Positions 54,242-62,774 of a DNA stretch of 64,000 bases are shown in pieces. The stretch comes from Halorarum salinum (GTDB lineage Archaea > Halobacteriota > Halobacteria > Halobacteriales > Haloferacaceae): the NCBI RefSeq assembly GCF_013402875.1, contig NZ_CP058579.1, positions 2,728,001 through 2,792,000 of the forward strand, read 5' to 3'. The notes beneath the pieces were generated by a model. That model had not been told where the DNA came from. It worked only from the letters and a program-made list of their open reading frames with translations, and did not search any database. How positions within the stretch are numbered: position 1 is the first letter of the stretch; every line of letters begins with the position of its first letter. A program made the translations under genes and the position numbers.

Positions 54242-55107
54242 TACTGCCCACCACCTACGTCGCTCACTCGGCGGGCCGTGCGCGCCAGCGCCGCGAAGGC
54301 CGAGGGGTCGAGTTCGCCGGGTCGCCTCGAGAGCGTCGCCTCGTCGACGGCCTCGACGACCGCGTCCGGGTCGGCGAGCCCCGAGATGTGGGCCGTGTTC
54401 CGGATCGCGTTCCGGACGGTCTTGCGCCGCTGGGTGAAGAGCGCCTTCACGAACCGGAGGAAGAACGCCTCGTCCTCGACCTCGTAGGTCGGCTCCCGCG
54501 GGGTGCACCTGACGACCGCGCTCTCGACGCGCGGCTGGGGGTCGAACGCCTCCCGCGGAACCGTCTCGACGAGTTCCACGTCCGCGTAGTGGCCCGCGCT
54601 CACCGAGAGCCGACCGTACTCGGGCGTGTCGGGCTCGGCCACCATCCGCTCCCCGAACTCGAACTGGACCATCAGGACGAGCGGACGCCCCTCGGGCAGC
54701 AGCCGGAAGGCGATCTCCGAGGAGACGCCGTACGGCAGGTTCGACACGCAGGCGGTGAACGGCGGAAGCTCCACGGCGAGCGCGTCCCCCTCGATCACCG
54801 CCAGCCGACCGGCCTCGACCGCGTCGGCGAACTCCTCCCGCAGGAACGCCGCGAGTTCGGGGTCGCGCTCGACGACGGTCACGCGCTCGCTCACGTCGAG
54901 CAGGCGGTCGGTCAGCGCGCCGGTCCCCCCGCCGATCTCCAGGACGTGCGAGCGGTCGGCGTCGGCGGGGAGGTAGCCGGGGAGCCTGTCCAGGACTCGG
55001 TCGTCGACGAGGAAGTGCTGGTCCCTGTCCGGGTCGCCCCTGACCCCCGCGCGCCGGCGGAGACGGTCCGGGTCCCGGGAGGCGGACTCGGACTCGAACT
55101 CGGTCAT
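54241..55107 (-). CDS. ksgA: 16S rRNA (adenine-N6,N6)-dimethyltransferase
   Basis: A 288-residue KsgA/Dim1 enzyme that dimethylates the two adjacent adenines at the 3' end of 16S rRNA. DQHFLVDDRVLDRLPGYL at the start, SAM motif LEIGGGTGALTDRLL, acidic VVERDPELAAFL and the catalytic NLPYGVSSEI are all present; FDPQPRVESAVVRCTPRE and LFTQRRKTVRNAIRN mark the C-terminal part. Lies in the conserved L21e-Rpb4-DUF655-KsgA order. Confidence 0.95.
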   Translation of the reverse strand: MTEFESESASRDPDRLRRRAGVRGDPDRDQHFLVDDRVLDRLPGYLPADADRSHVLEIGGGTGALTDRLLDVSERVTVVERDPELAAFLREEFADAVEAGRLAVIEGDALAVELPPFTACVSNLPYGVSSEIAFRLLPEGRPLVLMVQFEFGERMVAEPDTPEYGRLSVSAGHYADVELVETVPREAFDPQPRVESAVVRCTPREPTYEVEDEAFFLRFVKALFTQRRKTVRNAIRNTAHISGLADPDAVVEAVDEATLSRRPGELDPSAFAALARTARRVSDVGGGQ

Positions 55108-55156
55108 CGTCCCCGCTTCGAAGTCGTCGGCCGTAAATCCGTCTATCGGGGGCGCG

Positions 55157-55804
55157 TCATCCCCCGTCGCCGCCGTTCCGGCCGACGAACGTCCGGTACT
55201 TGAGGTCCTCGTCGCGCAGTTCCTCCATGATCCGTTCGACGAGCACGTCCTGCGGGTGGTGGAGCCCCGAGACGCGATCGGTCACATCGTCGAACGACTC
55301 GAACGGCCCCCGTTTCCGCTCGTCGAGGATGTTGTTCCTGAGCTTCTTCCCGATGCCCGGGAGGAGGTTCAGCTGGTGGAGCCGGAGCGAGATGGGTCCG
55401 GCGTCGTTGAAGAAGTCCACGAACCGCCGCTCCTCGCGCTCGACCAGCTCCTCGACGGCGTACTCCAGTTCGCCCTGCGCGTTCCGCGTCAGGTCGTCGT
55501 AGCCGATCTCGGTCATCCGGTCCACGACGGCCGGGTCGGGTTCGGGGTCGACGACGAGCCCGTCGCCGATGGAGACGTCGGCGCCGTCGACGATCTGCAG
55601 CCGGAAGAGCCGGAAGTCGTCCGTGTCGAGCGCGTACGCCAGTGCCGGCTTCTGGTGGGGCGCCCTGTTGTCCGCCGGATCGCCGTTCGGCAGGAAGTCG
55701 AGTATCACCGCCTCGCGTGTCTCGCCCCTCGATCCGGCCGTCTCGTCGGCCGTGGCGGCGTCCGCGTCTGTCGGGGGGTTCTCCGTCGACGGCTCGTCGG
55801 TCAT
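55157..55804 (-). CDS. DUF655 protein
   Basis: A 215-residue protein of the archaeal DUF655 family. After an acidic 35-residue start, EAVILDFLPNGDPADN opens a beta domain; the second half contains a helix-hairpin-helix-like segment LRLHQLNLLPGIGKKLRNNILDERKRGPFESFDD, a nucleic-acid-binding motif. It sits between rpoF and ksgA as in many archaea and is presumed to act in RNA metabolism. MTDEPSTEN is chosen as start; an upstream codon adds nine residues. Confidence 0.85.
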   Translation of the reverse strand: MTDEPSTENPPTDADAATADETAGSRGETREAVILDFLPNGDPADNRAPHQKPALAYALDTDDFRLFRLQIVDGADVSIGDGLVVDPEPDPAVVDRMTEIGYDDLTRNAQGELEYAVEELVEREERRFVDFFNDAGPISLRLHQLNLLPGIGKKLRNNILDERKRGPFESFDDVTDRVSGLHHPQDVLVERIMEELRDEDLKYRTFVGRNGGDGG

Positions 55805-55859
55805 ACACCTGAATAGAGCCGGCAGGTGCATAAAAGGTGGTCGCCGCGGCGGCCCGCGT

Positions 55860-56216
55860 TCAGGCGTACTTCGCGACGACGTTGAGGATCTCGTCGAGTT
55901 CGTCGCCCGAGAGCGCGTACCGCTCCTGGGCGTACACGGCCCGCAGCTCCGTCCGGTCGCGCGGCAGCAGATCGGCGATCTTGTAGGCGGTCGCCTCGTC
56001 CACCTTCTCCAGTTCCCGGAGCTCCTCGACGAGTTCGAGCGACTCCTCGGCGTCGAGGACGGCGAACCGGTTCACGTGCTCGATGGCCCGCGCCAGCTCG
56101 TAGCGGAGCTCGCGGTCCTCGTCGGCCGCGCGCTCGGTCTCGACGTCGGCGAGCAGTTCCTTCGCCTGGGAGACGGTGAGGTACTCCTCGTCGAGCTTCT
56201 CCTTGAAGATCGTCAT
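55860..56216 (-). CDS. rpoF: RNA polymerase subunit Rpb4/RpoF
   Basis: A 118-residue Rpb4 homologue that pairs with Rpo7/RpoE to form the RNA polymerase stalk. [49 protein letters not shown] and the HRDC-like C-terminus [29 protein letters not shown] match the family. ATG overlaps the L21e stop (ATGA). Confidence 0.93.
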   Translation of the reverse strand: MTIFKEKLDEEYLTVSQAKELLADVETERAADEDRELRYELARAIEHVNRFAVLDAEESLELVEELRELEKVDEATAYKIADLLPRDRTELRAVYAQERYALSGDELDEILNVVAKYA

Positions 56217-56512
56217 TCCTCGGACTGCTGGGCGCGGAGGTGGGCCGGCTTGGCGATGAGCGTCTTGGTCACGCTTCCGTCGGTTATCTCCACCTTGTAG
56301 GCGGTCCCCTGTTCGCCGACGACGGTCCCCGTCCGGCCGTTGAACCGGGGGTGGAACCGGCCGTCGGGGACGGAGGGGTCGAGCGTCAGGTGGACCGTCT
56401 GGCCCTCCTCGAACTCCGCGATGGCGCGCTGGGGCGGGGAGGTGCCCCGCTCCCGGGGGTCGTTCGACAGCTTACCTCGTGTTCCGTGGAGCGGTCCGTT
56501 CGAACTCGGCAT
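56213..56512 (-). CDS. rpl21e: Ribosomal protein L21e
   Basis: A 99-residue L21e beginning [20 protein letters not shown], with [37 protein letters not shown] as its SH3-like core. First gene of an operon running to the HemK-type methyltransferase; a clear TATA box lies 29-36 nt ahead. Confidence 0.95.
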   Translation of the reverse strand: MPSSNGPLHGTRGKLSNDPRERGTSPPQRAIAEFEEGQTVHLTLDPSVPDGRFHPRFNGRTGTVVGEQGTAYKVEITDGSVTKTLIAKPAHLRAQQSEE

Positions 56513-56540
56513 AATCGTACGAGGTCTTTCTTCGGGTTCA

Positions 56541-56548
56541 CTTATAAA
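56541..56548 (-). promoter_or_regulatory. TATA box of the L21e-rpoF-ksgA operon
   Basis: Minus-strand TTTATAAG is 29-36 nt before the L21e ATG and is the sole AT-rich block in the spacer. Predicted transcription start is about five nt before the ATG. Confidence 0.7.
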
Positions 56549-56626
56549 TGGTGCGTTCTCGGTTCCCGCGTGCGGCGGCCGAACACGGCCGGCCGGCTTC
56601 GACGGCGGGTCACGGCCCGCCCGGCC

Positions 56627-57658
56627 TCACCGGACGACCCGTTTCACGTCGGCTCCGTCCGCCCGCCGAACGACCGCACGCACGGGGTCGCGAGCGCCAG
56701 CGAGGTTGTCGCTGTCCCCGTCGAGCACCAGGAGTTCGGCGGGTCGTCCCTCCTCCACGAGTCCGCAGTCGAGGCCCGCCAGTTCCGCCCCGTCGACCGT
56801 GGCCATCCGGAGCACCTCGGTGGCGGTCGCGTCGGTGAGTTTCGCGGCGAACTCCATCTCGCGGAACATGGACGGGGAGTTCAACATCACGTTGTCCGTG
56901 CCGAGCGCGACCGTCGTCCGGTCGAGCAGTTCCCGCAACGGCGGGACGCCGACGCCGGTGACGAGGTTCGAGCGCGGGCAGACGACGACCGGCGTCCCCG
57001 CGTCCGCCAGCCTGTCGAGGTGGACTGGTTCGGGGTGGACCATGTGGACGAGGTGGTCGGGGTCGAGGTCCATCGCGGCGTTCACGTCGTCGGCGTCGCG
57101 CTCGCCCGCGTGGATGCCGAACAGCTTCCCCTCACGCCGGGTCGCGTTCCGCTCGGCGTCGAAGTCGCCGTCGCGCGCGCCGCTGGCGCCGAACCCGTCC
57201 GCGTCCGGGTGCTCCATCGCGGCCACGGACCCCCGCCCGAGGACGACGCTCTCGACGGGGATGTCGGCGCCCGCCTCCCGGATGGCCTCCACCCCCTCGA
57301 CGCCGCCCTCACGGAACTCGACGTGCGCGACGGTCCCCGTCTCGGCCATGAACCGCAGCGAGCGCCGCATGGCCCCGACGGTCTCCTCGCGGGTCGCGTC
57401 CCGGAGCAACCGGTGTTTGAGCCCGTCGGGCGGCGCGACGAGTTCGTCGAGCGACAGGCCGCCGCCGGCCTCCTTCGCGATGGAGTCGCCGATGTGGGTA
57501 TGGGCGTTGACGAACCCGGGGAGGATGAGGTCCGTCGACCCCGTCGGCGCCTCCTCGACGGCGGTCACGACGCCGTCCTCGACGACGACGCGGCCCTCGA
57601 TCGGCTCGAACCCCCGGCCGACGAGCACCGTCCCCTCGAACGTCCGGGGTCCGGTCAT
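56627..57658 (-). CDS. Amidohydrolase-superfamily enzyme
   Basis: A 343-residue metal-dependent hydrolase. LILPGFVNAHTHIGDSIAKE carries the HxH metal motif near residue 53; VEFREGG, the metal His region KLFGIHAGERD, HMVHPEPVHL and the catalytic Asp in VALGTDNVMLNSPSMFREME follow in the usual order. It resembles chlorohydrolase/adenosine-deaminase-like members acting on purines or pterin-type amines; the substrate is unknown. Start overlaps the HD gene stop (ATGA), so the HD protein and this enzyme are co-produced. Confidence 0.85.
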   Translation of the reverse strand: MTGPRTFEGTVLVGRGFEPIEGRVVVEDGVVTAVEEAPTGSTDLILPGFVNAHTHIGDSIAKEAGGGLSLDELVAPPDGLKHRLLRDATREETVGAMRRSLRFMAETGTVAHVEFREGGVEGVEAIREAGADIPVESVVLGRGSVAAMEHPDADGFGASGARDGDFDAERNATRREGKLFGIHAGERDADDVNAAMDLDPDHLVHMVHPEPVHLDRLADAGTPVVVCPRSNLVTGVGVPPLRELLDRTTVALGTDNVMLNSPSMFREMEFAAKLTDATATEVLRMATVDGAELAGLDCGLVEEGRPAELLVLDGDSDNLAGARDPVRAVVRRADGADVKRVVR

Positions 57659-58890
57659 CGCGACGCGCCCTCGAACTCGTCCAGCGTCGCGGTCACGCCG
57701 GGCGTGACGTCCGCGACGAGCGCTCCCTCGATGTCCAGGCCGAGCCGTTCGGCCGCCGCCCGGCCGACGCGGTCGGTCGCGTCCGCCACGGTGTACACGC
57801 CGAGGCGCCACTGCTCCCGCTGGGCCGTCCTGAGCGCCGTCACGAGCGGCGACTGGTCCTCCAGCCGTCGGACGTCGCCGTTCACGAGCACCTTCGAGGT
57901 TGACTCCTTCATCGACGGCTCGGGCGGGACGTCGACGATGACCTCGCTCGTGTCGAGTTCGCACCGCTCCGCGACGTCGGCCTCCACCGCCCGAAGCTCC
58001 TTCGGGTCGGCAGTCCGCAACGAGTCCGGAACGTCGTGGTACTCGGCCCAGACGGCGCGCTTGTAGAGGTCGCGCGAGTCGTACCGCCGCGCGAACCCGG
58101 CCGTCCCGTCGTTCATCCGCATCGCACTGACCAGGTCGTAGTCGTCCATCCGGCGGACGGCCCCCGCCTCGATGTCGGGCGAGTCCAGCAGGCGCTCGGT
58201 CGCGCGCCGGAGCATCGCCTTGCTGATGCGGGCGACCGGGTGGGTGTACACCGTCGGGTTCATCAGCGCCCGCGCGAGCAGGAGCGACTCGGCGGTCTGG
58301 ACGTTCCCCTCGTCGAGCACGAGTTCGCCGTCCACGAACGTCAGCTCCCGGACGAGCCGCTCGTGGTCGATGGTGCCGTAGGGGACGCCCGTGTGGTGGG
58401 CGTCCCGCACCAGGTAGTCCATCCGGTCGACGTCCAGTTCCCCCGAGACGAGCTGGCCGTACTGGCCCTCCCCGGCGATGAGGTTCGCGACGCGGTCGGG
58501 GTCGAGCCCGTGGTCCGCGAGGACGTCCCCCACTTCCGTGTTCGCGATGAGGCCGTTCACGTCGTCGTGATACAGCCCCGTGTACTGGTGGAGCAGCTCC
58601 TCCACGTTGTGGCTGAACGGCGCGTGCCCGACGTCGTGGAGGAGCGCGGCGGCCCGGACCCGCTCGGCCTGGACGCCCTCGACGGAGAGCTGTTCCAGCG
58701 CGTGGGAGGCGAGGTGGTAGACGCCGAGGCTGTGCTCGAACCGGGTGTGGTTGGCCGACGGGTAGACGAGCTTCACCGTGCCGAGCTGTGCGATCCGGCG
58801 GAGTCGCTGCACCTGCGGGGTGTCGACCAGGTCGGTCGCCACGCCCTCCAGTTCGATGTGGTCGTGGACGGAGTCCTTGATCGTCGTCAC
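57655..58890 (-). CDS. HD-domain phosphohydrolase (paralogue 1)
   Basis: A 411-residue HD-domain protein of the dGTPase/SAMHD1-like class. GTG start (VTTIKDSVHDHIEL) is fixed by alignment with the paralogue at 59699-60862. Metal-site residues: HTRFEHSLGVYHLA, ALLHDVGHAPFSHN (HD), and the later DVDRMDYLVRDAHHTGVPYG. Functions in dNTP hydrolysis or nucleotide signalling are possible. Its start codon overlaps the stop of a 25-codon leaderless micro-ORF; its stop overlaps the amidohydrolase start. Confidence 0.87.
   Translation of the reverse strand: MTTIKDSVHDHIELEGVATDLVDTPQVQRLRRIAQLGTVKLVYPSANHTRFEHSLGVYHLASHALEQLSVEGVQAERVRAAALLHDVGHAPFSHNVEELLHQYTGLYHDDVNGLIANTEVGDVLADHGLDPDRVANLIAGEGQYGQLVSGELDVDRMDYLVRDAHHTGVPYGTIDHERLVRELTFVDGELVLDEGNVQTAESLLLARALMNPTVYTHPVARISKAMLRRATERLLDSPDIEAGAVRRMDDYDLVSAMRMNDGTAGFARRYDSRDLYKRAVWAEYHDVPDSLRTADPKELRAVEADVAERCELDTSEVIVDVPPEPSMKESTSKVLVNGDVRRLEDQSPLVTALRTAQREQWRLGVYTVADATDRVGRAAAERLGLDIEGALVADVTPGVTATLDEFEGASR
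58346..58459 (-). repeat. 114-nt perfect direct repeat, copy 1 (in HD paralogue 1)
   Basis: Identical base for base to 60318-60431 in the second HD gene. It encodes the metal/active-site region around DVDRMDYLVRDAHHTG. Flanking parts of the paralogues are clearly more diverged. Confidence 0.85.
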
Positions 58891-58964
58891 GCGTGGTCCC
58901 CCCGTGGGTACCGGCCGTGCGACCGGGGCGCCCCGCGTCGGGACGGCGCGGCGAGTCGGGTCAT
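58887..58964 (-). CDS. Leaderless micro-ORF coupled to HD gene (25 residues)
   Basis: An ATG-initiated frame (starting MTRLAAPSRRGAPRSHG) of 25 codons. It begins 22 nt after a TATA box, placing transcription start on its ATG, and its TGA overlaps the GTG of the HD-domain gene (GTGA). Ribosomes entering the leaderless mRNA would therefore translate it first and could restart on the HD gene. The peptide is arginine-rich, opposite to the acidic proteome. Whether the peptide itself matters is unknown. Confidence 0.45.
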   Translation of the reverse strand: MTRLAAPSRRGAPRSHGRYPRGDHA

Positions 58965-58986
58965 ACCCCGCGTTTGGCCGCCACCG

Positions 58987-58994
58987 GATAAAAA
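58987..58994 (-). promoter_or_regulatory. TATA box ahead of the micro-ORF/HD operon
   Basis: Minus-strand TTTTTATC, 23-30 nt before the micro-ORF ATG and about 100 nt before the HD gene GTG. It fits a leaderless start at the micro-ORF rather than at the HD gene. Confidence 0.6.
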
Positions 58995-59134
58995 CGGTTG
59001 GCGATTCGACCGGGACGGGTGGACCGGCGTCTCCCCCGTCCGCGTTCGCCGGGGGCTCCGAGACGCCGCTCGACCGTCGAAACCCCGCAGTTCCGGGCAA
59101 AACAGCTAATCAGGACGGCGTGCAACGGTAACGC

Positions 59135-59626
59135 ATGACGATACGTGAGGCGTCCGACGACGACGTCGACGCGATCCGTGACGTCGCGCGCGCCTCGTGG
59201 GAGGCCGACTACCCGGAGATTCTGAGCCGCGAGACCATCGAGGAGGGCGTCGAGGAGTGGTACGGCACGGACGCCCTCCACGAGGCGGTCTCGGACGCGC
59301 GGACCCGGCTGCTCGTCGCCGACGAGGGGGACGCGGTCGTCGGATTCGCCCACGCGGTCCTGAACGGCGAGGACGAGGGGGACATCCTGCGACTGTACGT
59401 CCACCCCGAGCACAGACGGCAGGGGATCGGCCGTCGGCTGTTCGAGCGGGTGCGGGACGACCTGTACGAGCGCGACGTCGACCGGATCTACGCGATGGTC
59501 CTCGCGGACAACGACCTCGGAAACGCGTTCTACCGGGACCTCGGCCTCGAGCGGGTCACCGAGGAGGAGACGACGATCGGCGGGGACGCCGTCCGGGAGC
59601 ACACGTTCGCGCTGGAACGCGGGTAG
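59135..59626 (+). CDS. GNAT-family N-acetyltransferase
   Basis: A 163-residue GNAT protein. MTIREASDDDVDAIRDVARASW begins the fold; acetyl-CoA loop LYVHPEHRRQGIGRRLFERV is near residue 90-108, and VLADNDLGNAFYRDLGLE marks motif B. Substrate may be a small molecule or ribosomal protein N-terminus. It lies between, and divergent from, the two HD paralogues; no link to them is demonstrated. Confidence 0.85.
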   Translation: MTIREASDDDVDAIRDVARASWEADYPEILSRETIEEGVEEWYGTDALHEAVSDARTRLLVADEGDAVVGFAHAVLNGEDEGDILRLYVHPEHRRQGIGRRLFERVRDDLYERDVDRIYAMVLADNDLGNAFYRDLGLERVTEEETTIGGDAVREHTFALERG

Positions 59627-59698
59627 GTCCGGGGACGACCGGGCCGTTCGCGGTACGCCGCTCGACGGTTCGTCCCCGGACGGAGGACGGGCGCGTCG

Positions 59699-60862
59699 TT
59701 ACGGCACCATCGCACGGACGCCGAGGACGTCCTCGGCCGCCGCGGCCACCTCGTCGACGTGCTCCTCGGGCGCGTACACCCCCATCCGCCAGCCCGCGCG
59801 CTGGGCGGCGCGAAGCCCGGACACGAGTTCGGAGGCGTCCTCCAGCCGCTGGGGGACCCCGTTGACGACGACCCTGCTGCCGGCCTCCGTGAACGTCGGC
59901 CGGTCCGGCACGTCGACGACGACGTCCCGGGCGTCGACGTCCGCGAGGTCGGCGATCTCCCGCTCCGTGGCCCGCTCCTCGCCGTGGTCGAACTCGACGA
60001 CGTCCGTCGGGACGGCGGCCAGGTCGGCCCACACGGCGCGCTTGTACAGGTCGCGGTACTCGATGCGGCGGCCGAGTTCGGGCACGTCCCCGCGCAGCGC
60101 GACCAGCAGGTCGTGGTCCGCCATCCGGCGGAACGTCTCGACGTCCGTCCCGCACTCGATGAGCCGCTCGGAGGCGCGCTCCAGCATCGCGCCGGCGATG
60201 CGGGAGACGTGGTGGCGGTACACCGTCGCGTCCATGAGCGCCCGCGCGAGCAGGAGCGATTCGGCGGTCTGGACGTTCCCCTCGCCGAGGACGAGCTGCC
60301 CGTCGCTGTACCGAAGTTCCCGGACGAGCCGCTCGTGGTCGATGGTGCCGTAGGGGACGCCCGTGTGGTGGGCGTCCCGCACCAGGTAGTCCATCCGGTC
60401 GACGTCCAGTTCCCCCGAGACGAGCTGGCCGAGTTCCCCCTCGCCGCGGACCAGCGCGGCGACCCGGTCCGGGTCCAGCCCGTGGTCCGCGAGGACGCCG
60501 GCCGCGTCCGTCCGTTCGAGCAGGTCGCCCACCTCGTCGTGATGGCGGCCGGTGTGGCGCTCGATGACCTCCTCGGTCTGGTGGCCGTACGGACCGTGGC
60601 CGACGTCGTGCAGGAGCGCCGCGGCACGGACGTGCCTGGCGCGGTCGCCCTCCACGCCGAGGTACTCCAGCGAGCGCGACGCGAGGTGGTAGACGCCGAG
60701 GCTGTGCTCGAACCGGGTGTGCGAGGCGGAGGGGTAGACGAGTCGAACGGTGGAGAGCTGTTTGATGTGTCTGAGCCGCTGGAAGGCGTCGGTGTCCAGC
60801 AGGTCCGCCGCGACGGGATCGAGGGTGATGTAGTCGTGAACGCTGTCCTTGATTGCCTTCAT
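59699..60862 (-). CDS. HD-domain phosphohydrolase (paralogue 2)
   Basis: A 387-residue paralogue of the HD protein at 57655-58890. MKAIKDSVHDYITLDPVAADLLDT starts it at the conserved position; HTRFEHSLGVYHLASRSLEYL, ALLHDVGHGPYGHQTEEVIE and DVDRMDYLVRDAHHTG carry the metal-binding histidines and aspartates. A 114-nt segment is identical to the other gene, indicating recent exchange, while ends diverge. Probably a nucleotide phosphohydrolase; the two may have different regulators or nucleotide preferences. Confidence 0.86.
   Translation of the reverse strand: MKAIKDSVHDYITLDPVAADLLDTDAFQRLRHIKQLSTVRLVYPSASHTRFEHSLGVYHLASRSLEYLGVEGDRARHVRAAALLHDVGHGPYGHQTEEVIERHTGRHHDEVGDLLERTDAAGVLADHGLDPDRVAALVRGEGELGQLVSGELDVDRMDYLVRDAHHTGVPYGTIDHERLVRELRYSDGQLVLGEGNVQTAESLLLARALMDATVYRHHVSRIAGAMLERASERLIECGTDVETFRRMADHDLLVALRGDVPELGRRIEYRDLYKRAVWADLAAVPTDVVEFDHGEERATEREIADLADVDARDVVVDVPDRPTFTEAGSRVVVNGVPQRLEDASELVSGLRAAQRAGWRMGVYAPEEHVDEVAAAAEDVLGVRAMVP
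60318..60431 (-). repeat. 114-nt perfect direct repeat, copy 2 (in HD paralogue 2)
   Basis: Exact copy of 58346-58459, 1,972 nt away in the same orientation. Consistent with gene conversion between the paralogous HD genes or strong constraint; all synonymous positions agree. Confidence 0.85.
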
Positions 60863-60944
60863 CGGTCGCTACGCGGTGGTCGGCTCCTCGTCGTGAAACA
60901 CTGTCGATGGGTGTCCGCCCGTCCATGTGCGGCCCCGAGCGACG

Positions 60945-61394
60945 CTAGATCGGAACGCCCGTCTCCTCGTAGGCGGTCCCCAGGATGACCATCGTCTGGG
61001 ACCGGTCGAACCCCTCCATGCCGGCGATCTGTCCGAACATGAGCTCCCGGAGGTCGTCGGTGCTCCCGGCGTACACCCGCATCATCACGTCCCACTCGCC
61101 CGTCGTCAGGTGGACCTCCCGGACGCCCTCCACGTCGCGAAGCCGCGCGAGCGCCTCGTCCTCGTGCCCCTGCTGGACGCGGAGGCCGACGAGCGCCGAG
61201 ACGCCGTAGCCCACCGCACCCGGGTCGATCTCGGCGTGGTACCCCCGGATGACGCCCGCCTCCTCCATGCGCGAGACCCGGTCGTGGACGGTCGCGCTCG
61301 ACATGTCGATCCGGCGCGCCACCTCGCTGAACGGCGTCCGCGCGTCCTCCTGGAGGATGCGGAGGATGGCCCGGTCCGTCTCGTCGAGTTCCAT
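60945..61394 (-). CDS. Lrp/AsnC-family transcriptional regulator
   Basis: A 149-residue Lrp protein: helix-turn-helix MELDETDRAILRILQEDART through SSATVHDRVSRMEEAGVIRGYHAEIDPGAVGYGV, then a RAM domain with VHLTTGEWDVMMRVYAGSTDDLREL. The GEWD element sits in the ligand-binding RAM domain. Positioned just upstream of HD paralogue 2 with an 82-nt gap in the same direction. Confidence 0.88.
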   Translation of the reverse strand: MELDETDRAILRILQEDARTPFSEVARRIDMSSATVHDRVSRMEEAGVIRGYHAEIDPGAVGYGVSALVGLRVQQGHEDEALARLRDVEGVREVHLTTGEWDVMMRVYAGSTDDLRELMFGQIAGMEGFDRSQTMVILGTAYEETGVPI

Positions 61395-61515
61395 ACCGCC
61401 CCTCCGGATGGACGGTACTTCGACGTTGCGTTCGACCCGATCGGGGACCGCGTCGATCGGGGACGATGCGGGTCGGAAACGACGCGGATCGGGATCCCGC
61501 GTCGCTCCCGAACGA

Positions 61516-62355
61516 TCAGTCCCGAACGGCGTCGACGCCGCGGGCGGCCGCCAGCACCTCGTCGTGTAGTTCGCCGTTGGAGGCGACCAGCCCGCGCGAG
61601 TCGTGGGTCCAGCGATCGCCGTTCAGATCCGTGACCGTCCCGCCGGCGTTCCGGATCATGTGGACCCCCGCGACGGTGTCCCAGGGGTTGCAGGCGACGT
61701 TGGTGACGGTTCCCTCCAGCGAACCGTCGGCGACCATGGGGAGCGTCGCCTGGGCGGAGCCGAACCGGCGGAGGTCGGCGAACCGCCGGACGATCTCCGA
61801 GCAGGCGGCCGCGTACTCGTCGCGCCGGTCGCGCCCCCACCAGATGGTGGGCGCGACGGCGCCCCGCTCCGGGTCGTCGACGTCGCTGACGGTCACCCGC
61901 TCGCCGTTCCGGTAGGTCGCGTCCCCGTCGGCGACGTACGCGTCGTCCATCGCCGGCAGGACGTTCGCGGCGGCGACCGGTTCGCCGTCGACGACGGCCG
62001 CGACGGCGGTCGCGAACACCCGGATGTCCCGCACGTAGTTGTTCGTCCCGTCGATGGGGTCGATCACCCAGACCGGCCCCTCCGGCGGAACCTCCTTCAG
62101 TACGTCCACCTCGGCGGTCTCACCGTCGCTCCCGCGGGCACTCTCCTCCTCGCCCACGAACGCGTCGTCGGGGAACGACTCGCGGACCGTCTCGATGACC
62201 CGCCGCTGGGCGGCGCGGTCGGCCGCCGTGACCACGTCGGTCTTCTCGGCCTTCGTCTCCACGTCGATTCCGATGCGAAAGTGCTTCGCGGCGACGGCCG
62301 CGCCGGCGCGGGCCGCCTGCTCGGCCACGGCGGCCCGGCCCGGTTGCTCGCTCAT
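61516..62355 (-). CDS. Inositol monophosphatase-family phosphatase
   Basis: A 279-residue IMPase/FBPase-superfamily enzyme. Metal motifs: VTAADRAAQRRVIE, FVGEEES (Glu ligands), VWVIDPIDGTNNYVRD (DPIDGT) and NPWDTVAGVHMIRNAGG (WD). In archaea such enzymes often act on both inositol monophosphate and fructose 1,6-bisphosphate. MSEQPGRAAV chosen as start; three codons of extension possible. Located between the Lrp regulator and a divergent small gene. Confidence 0.9.
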   Translation of the reverse strand: MSEQPGRAAVAEQAARAGAAVAAKHFRIGIDVETKAEKTDVVTAADRAAQRRVIETVRESFPDDAFVGEEESARGSDGETAEVDVLKEVPPEGPVWVIDPIDGTNNYVRDIRVFATAVAAVVDGEPVAAANVLPAMDDAYVADGDATYRNGERVTVSDVDDPERGAVAPTIWWGRDRRDEYAAACSEIVRRFADLRRFGSAQATLPMVADGSLEGTVTNVACNPWDTVAGVHMIRNAGGTVTDLNGDRWTHDSRGLVASNGELHDEVLAAARGVDAVRD

Positions 62356-62446
62356 GGCCCGCACGAACGGGGAGGCAACCCGAATATCCGTCGGTCCGCC
62401 GGCGCCGGCGGATGGGTTTAGGTGCGTCCGCGCGGTAGCTTCGACC

Positions 62447-62722
62447 GTGACCGACGAGCGAACGGACCGCCCCGGTGACGTCGACGCGACGCTCTCGGGC
62501 CTGCTCTCGACCGCACGCGGGCACGCCAGCGAGGGCGAGACGGACGAACTGCTCGACGCGCTGGAGGCGGTCGCGACGGTCGCCCGGGCCGAACTCCCCG
62601 AGACGGGTCGGCGGGAGCGGGTACTGTTCGGTTGCTCGCGGGTCGAGTACCACGCCGAGGCCGACCACGAGGTGGCGGCCGAGTACCTCCGGGTGATGGA
62701 GCGCCTGTTCGATTCCGATTAA
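62447..62722 (+). CDS. Small helical protein, unknown
   Basis: A 91-residue protein with GTG start (VTDERTDRPGDVDATLSGLL). Predicted all-helical: TDELLDALEAVATVARAEL and EADHEVAAEYLRVMERLF. One Cys; no membrane helix or known motif. A TATA-like GGTTTAGG (62415-62422) about 25-32 nt upstream supports a leaderless GTG start. I do not recognise the family. Confidence 0.6.
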   Translation: MTDERTDRPGDVDATLSGLLSTARGHASEGETDELLDALEAVATVARAELPETGRRERVLFGCSRVEYHAEADHEVAAEYLRVMERLFDSD

Positions 62723-62774
62723 CTCGATTCCGACTCAGAGTGAGTTTAACTGGCGCGGGACCGAACGGCCGTCC

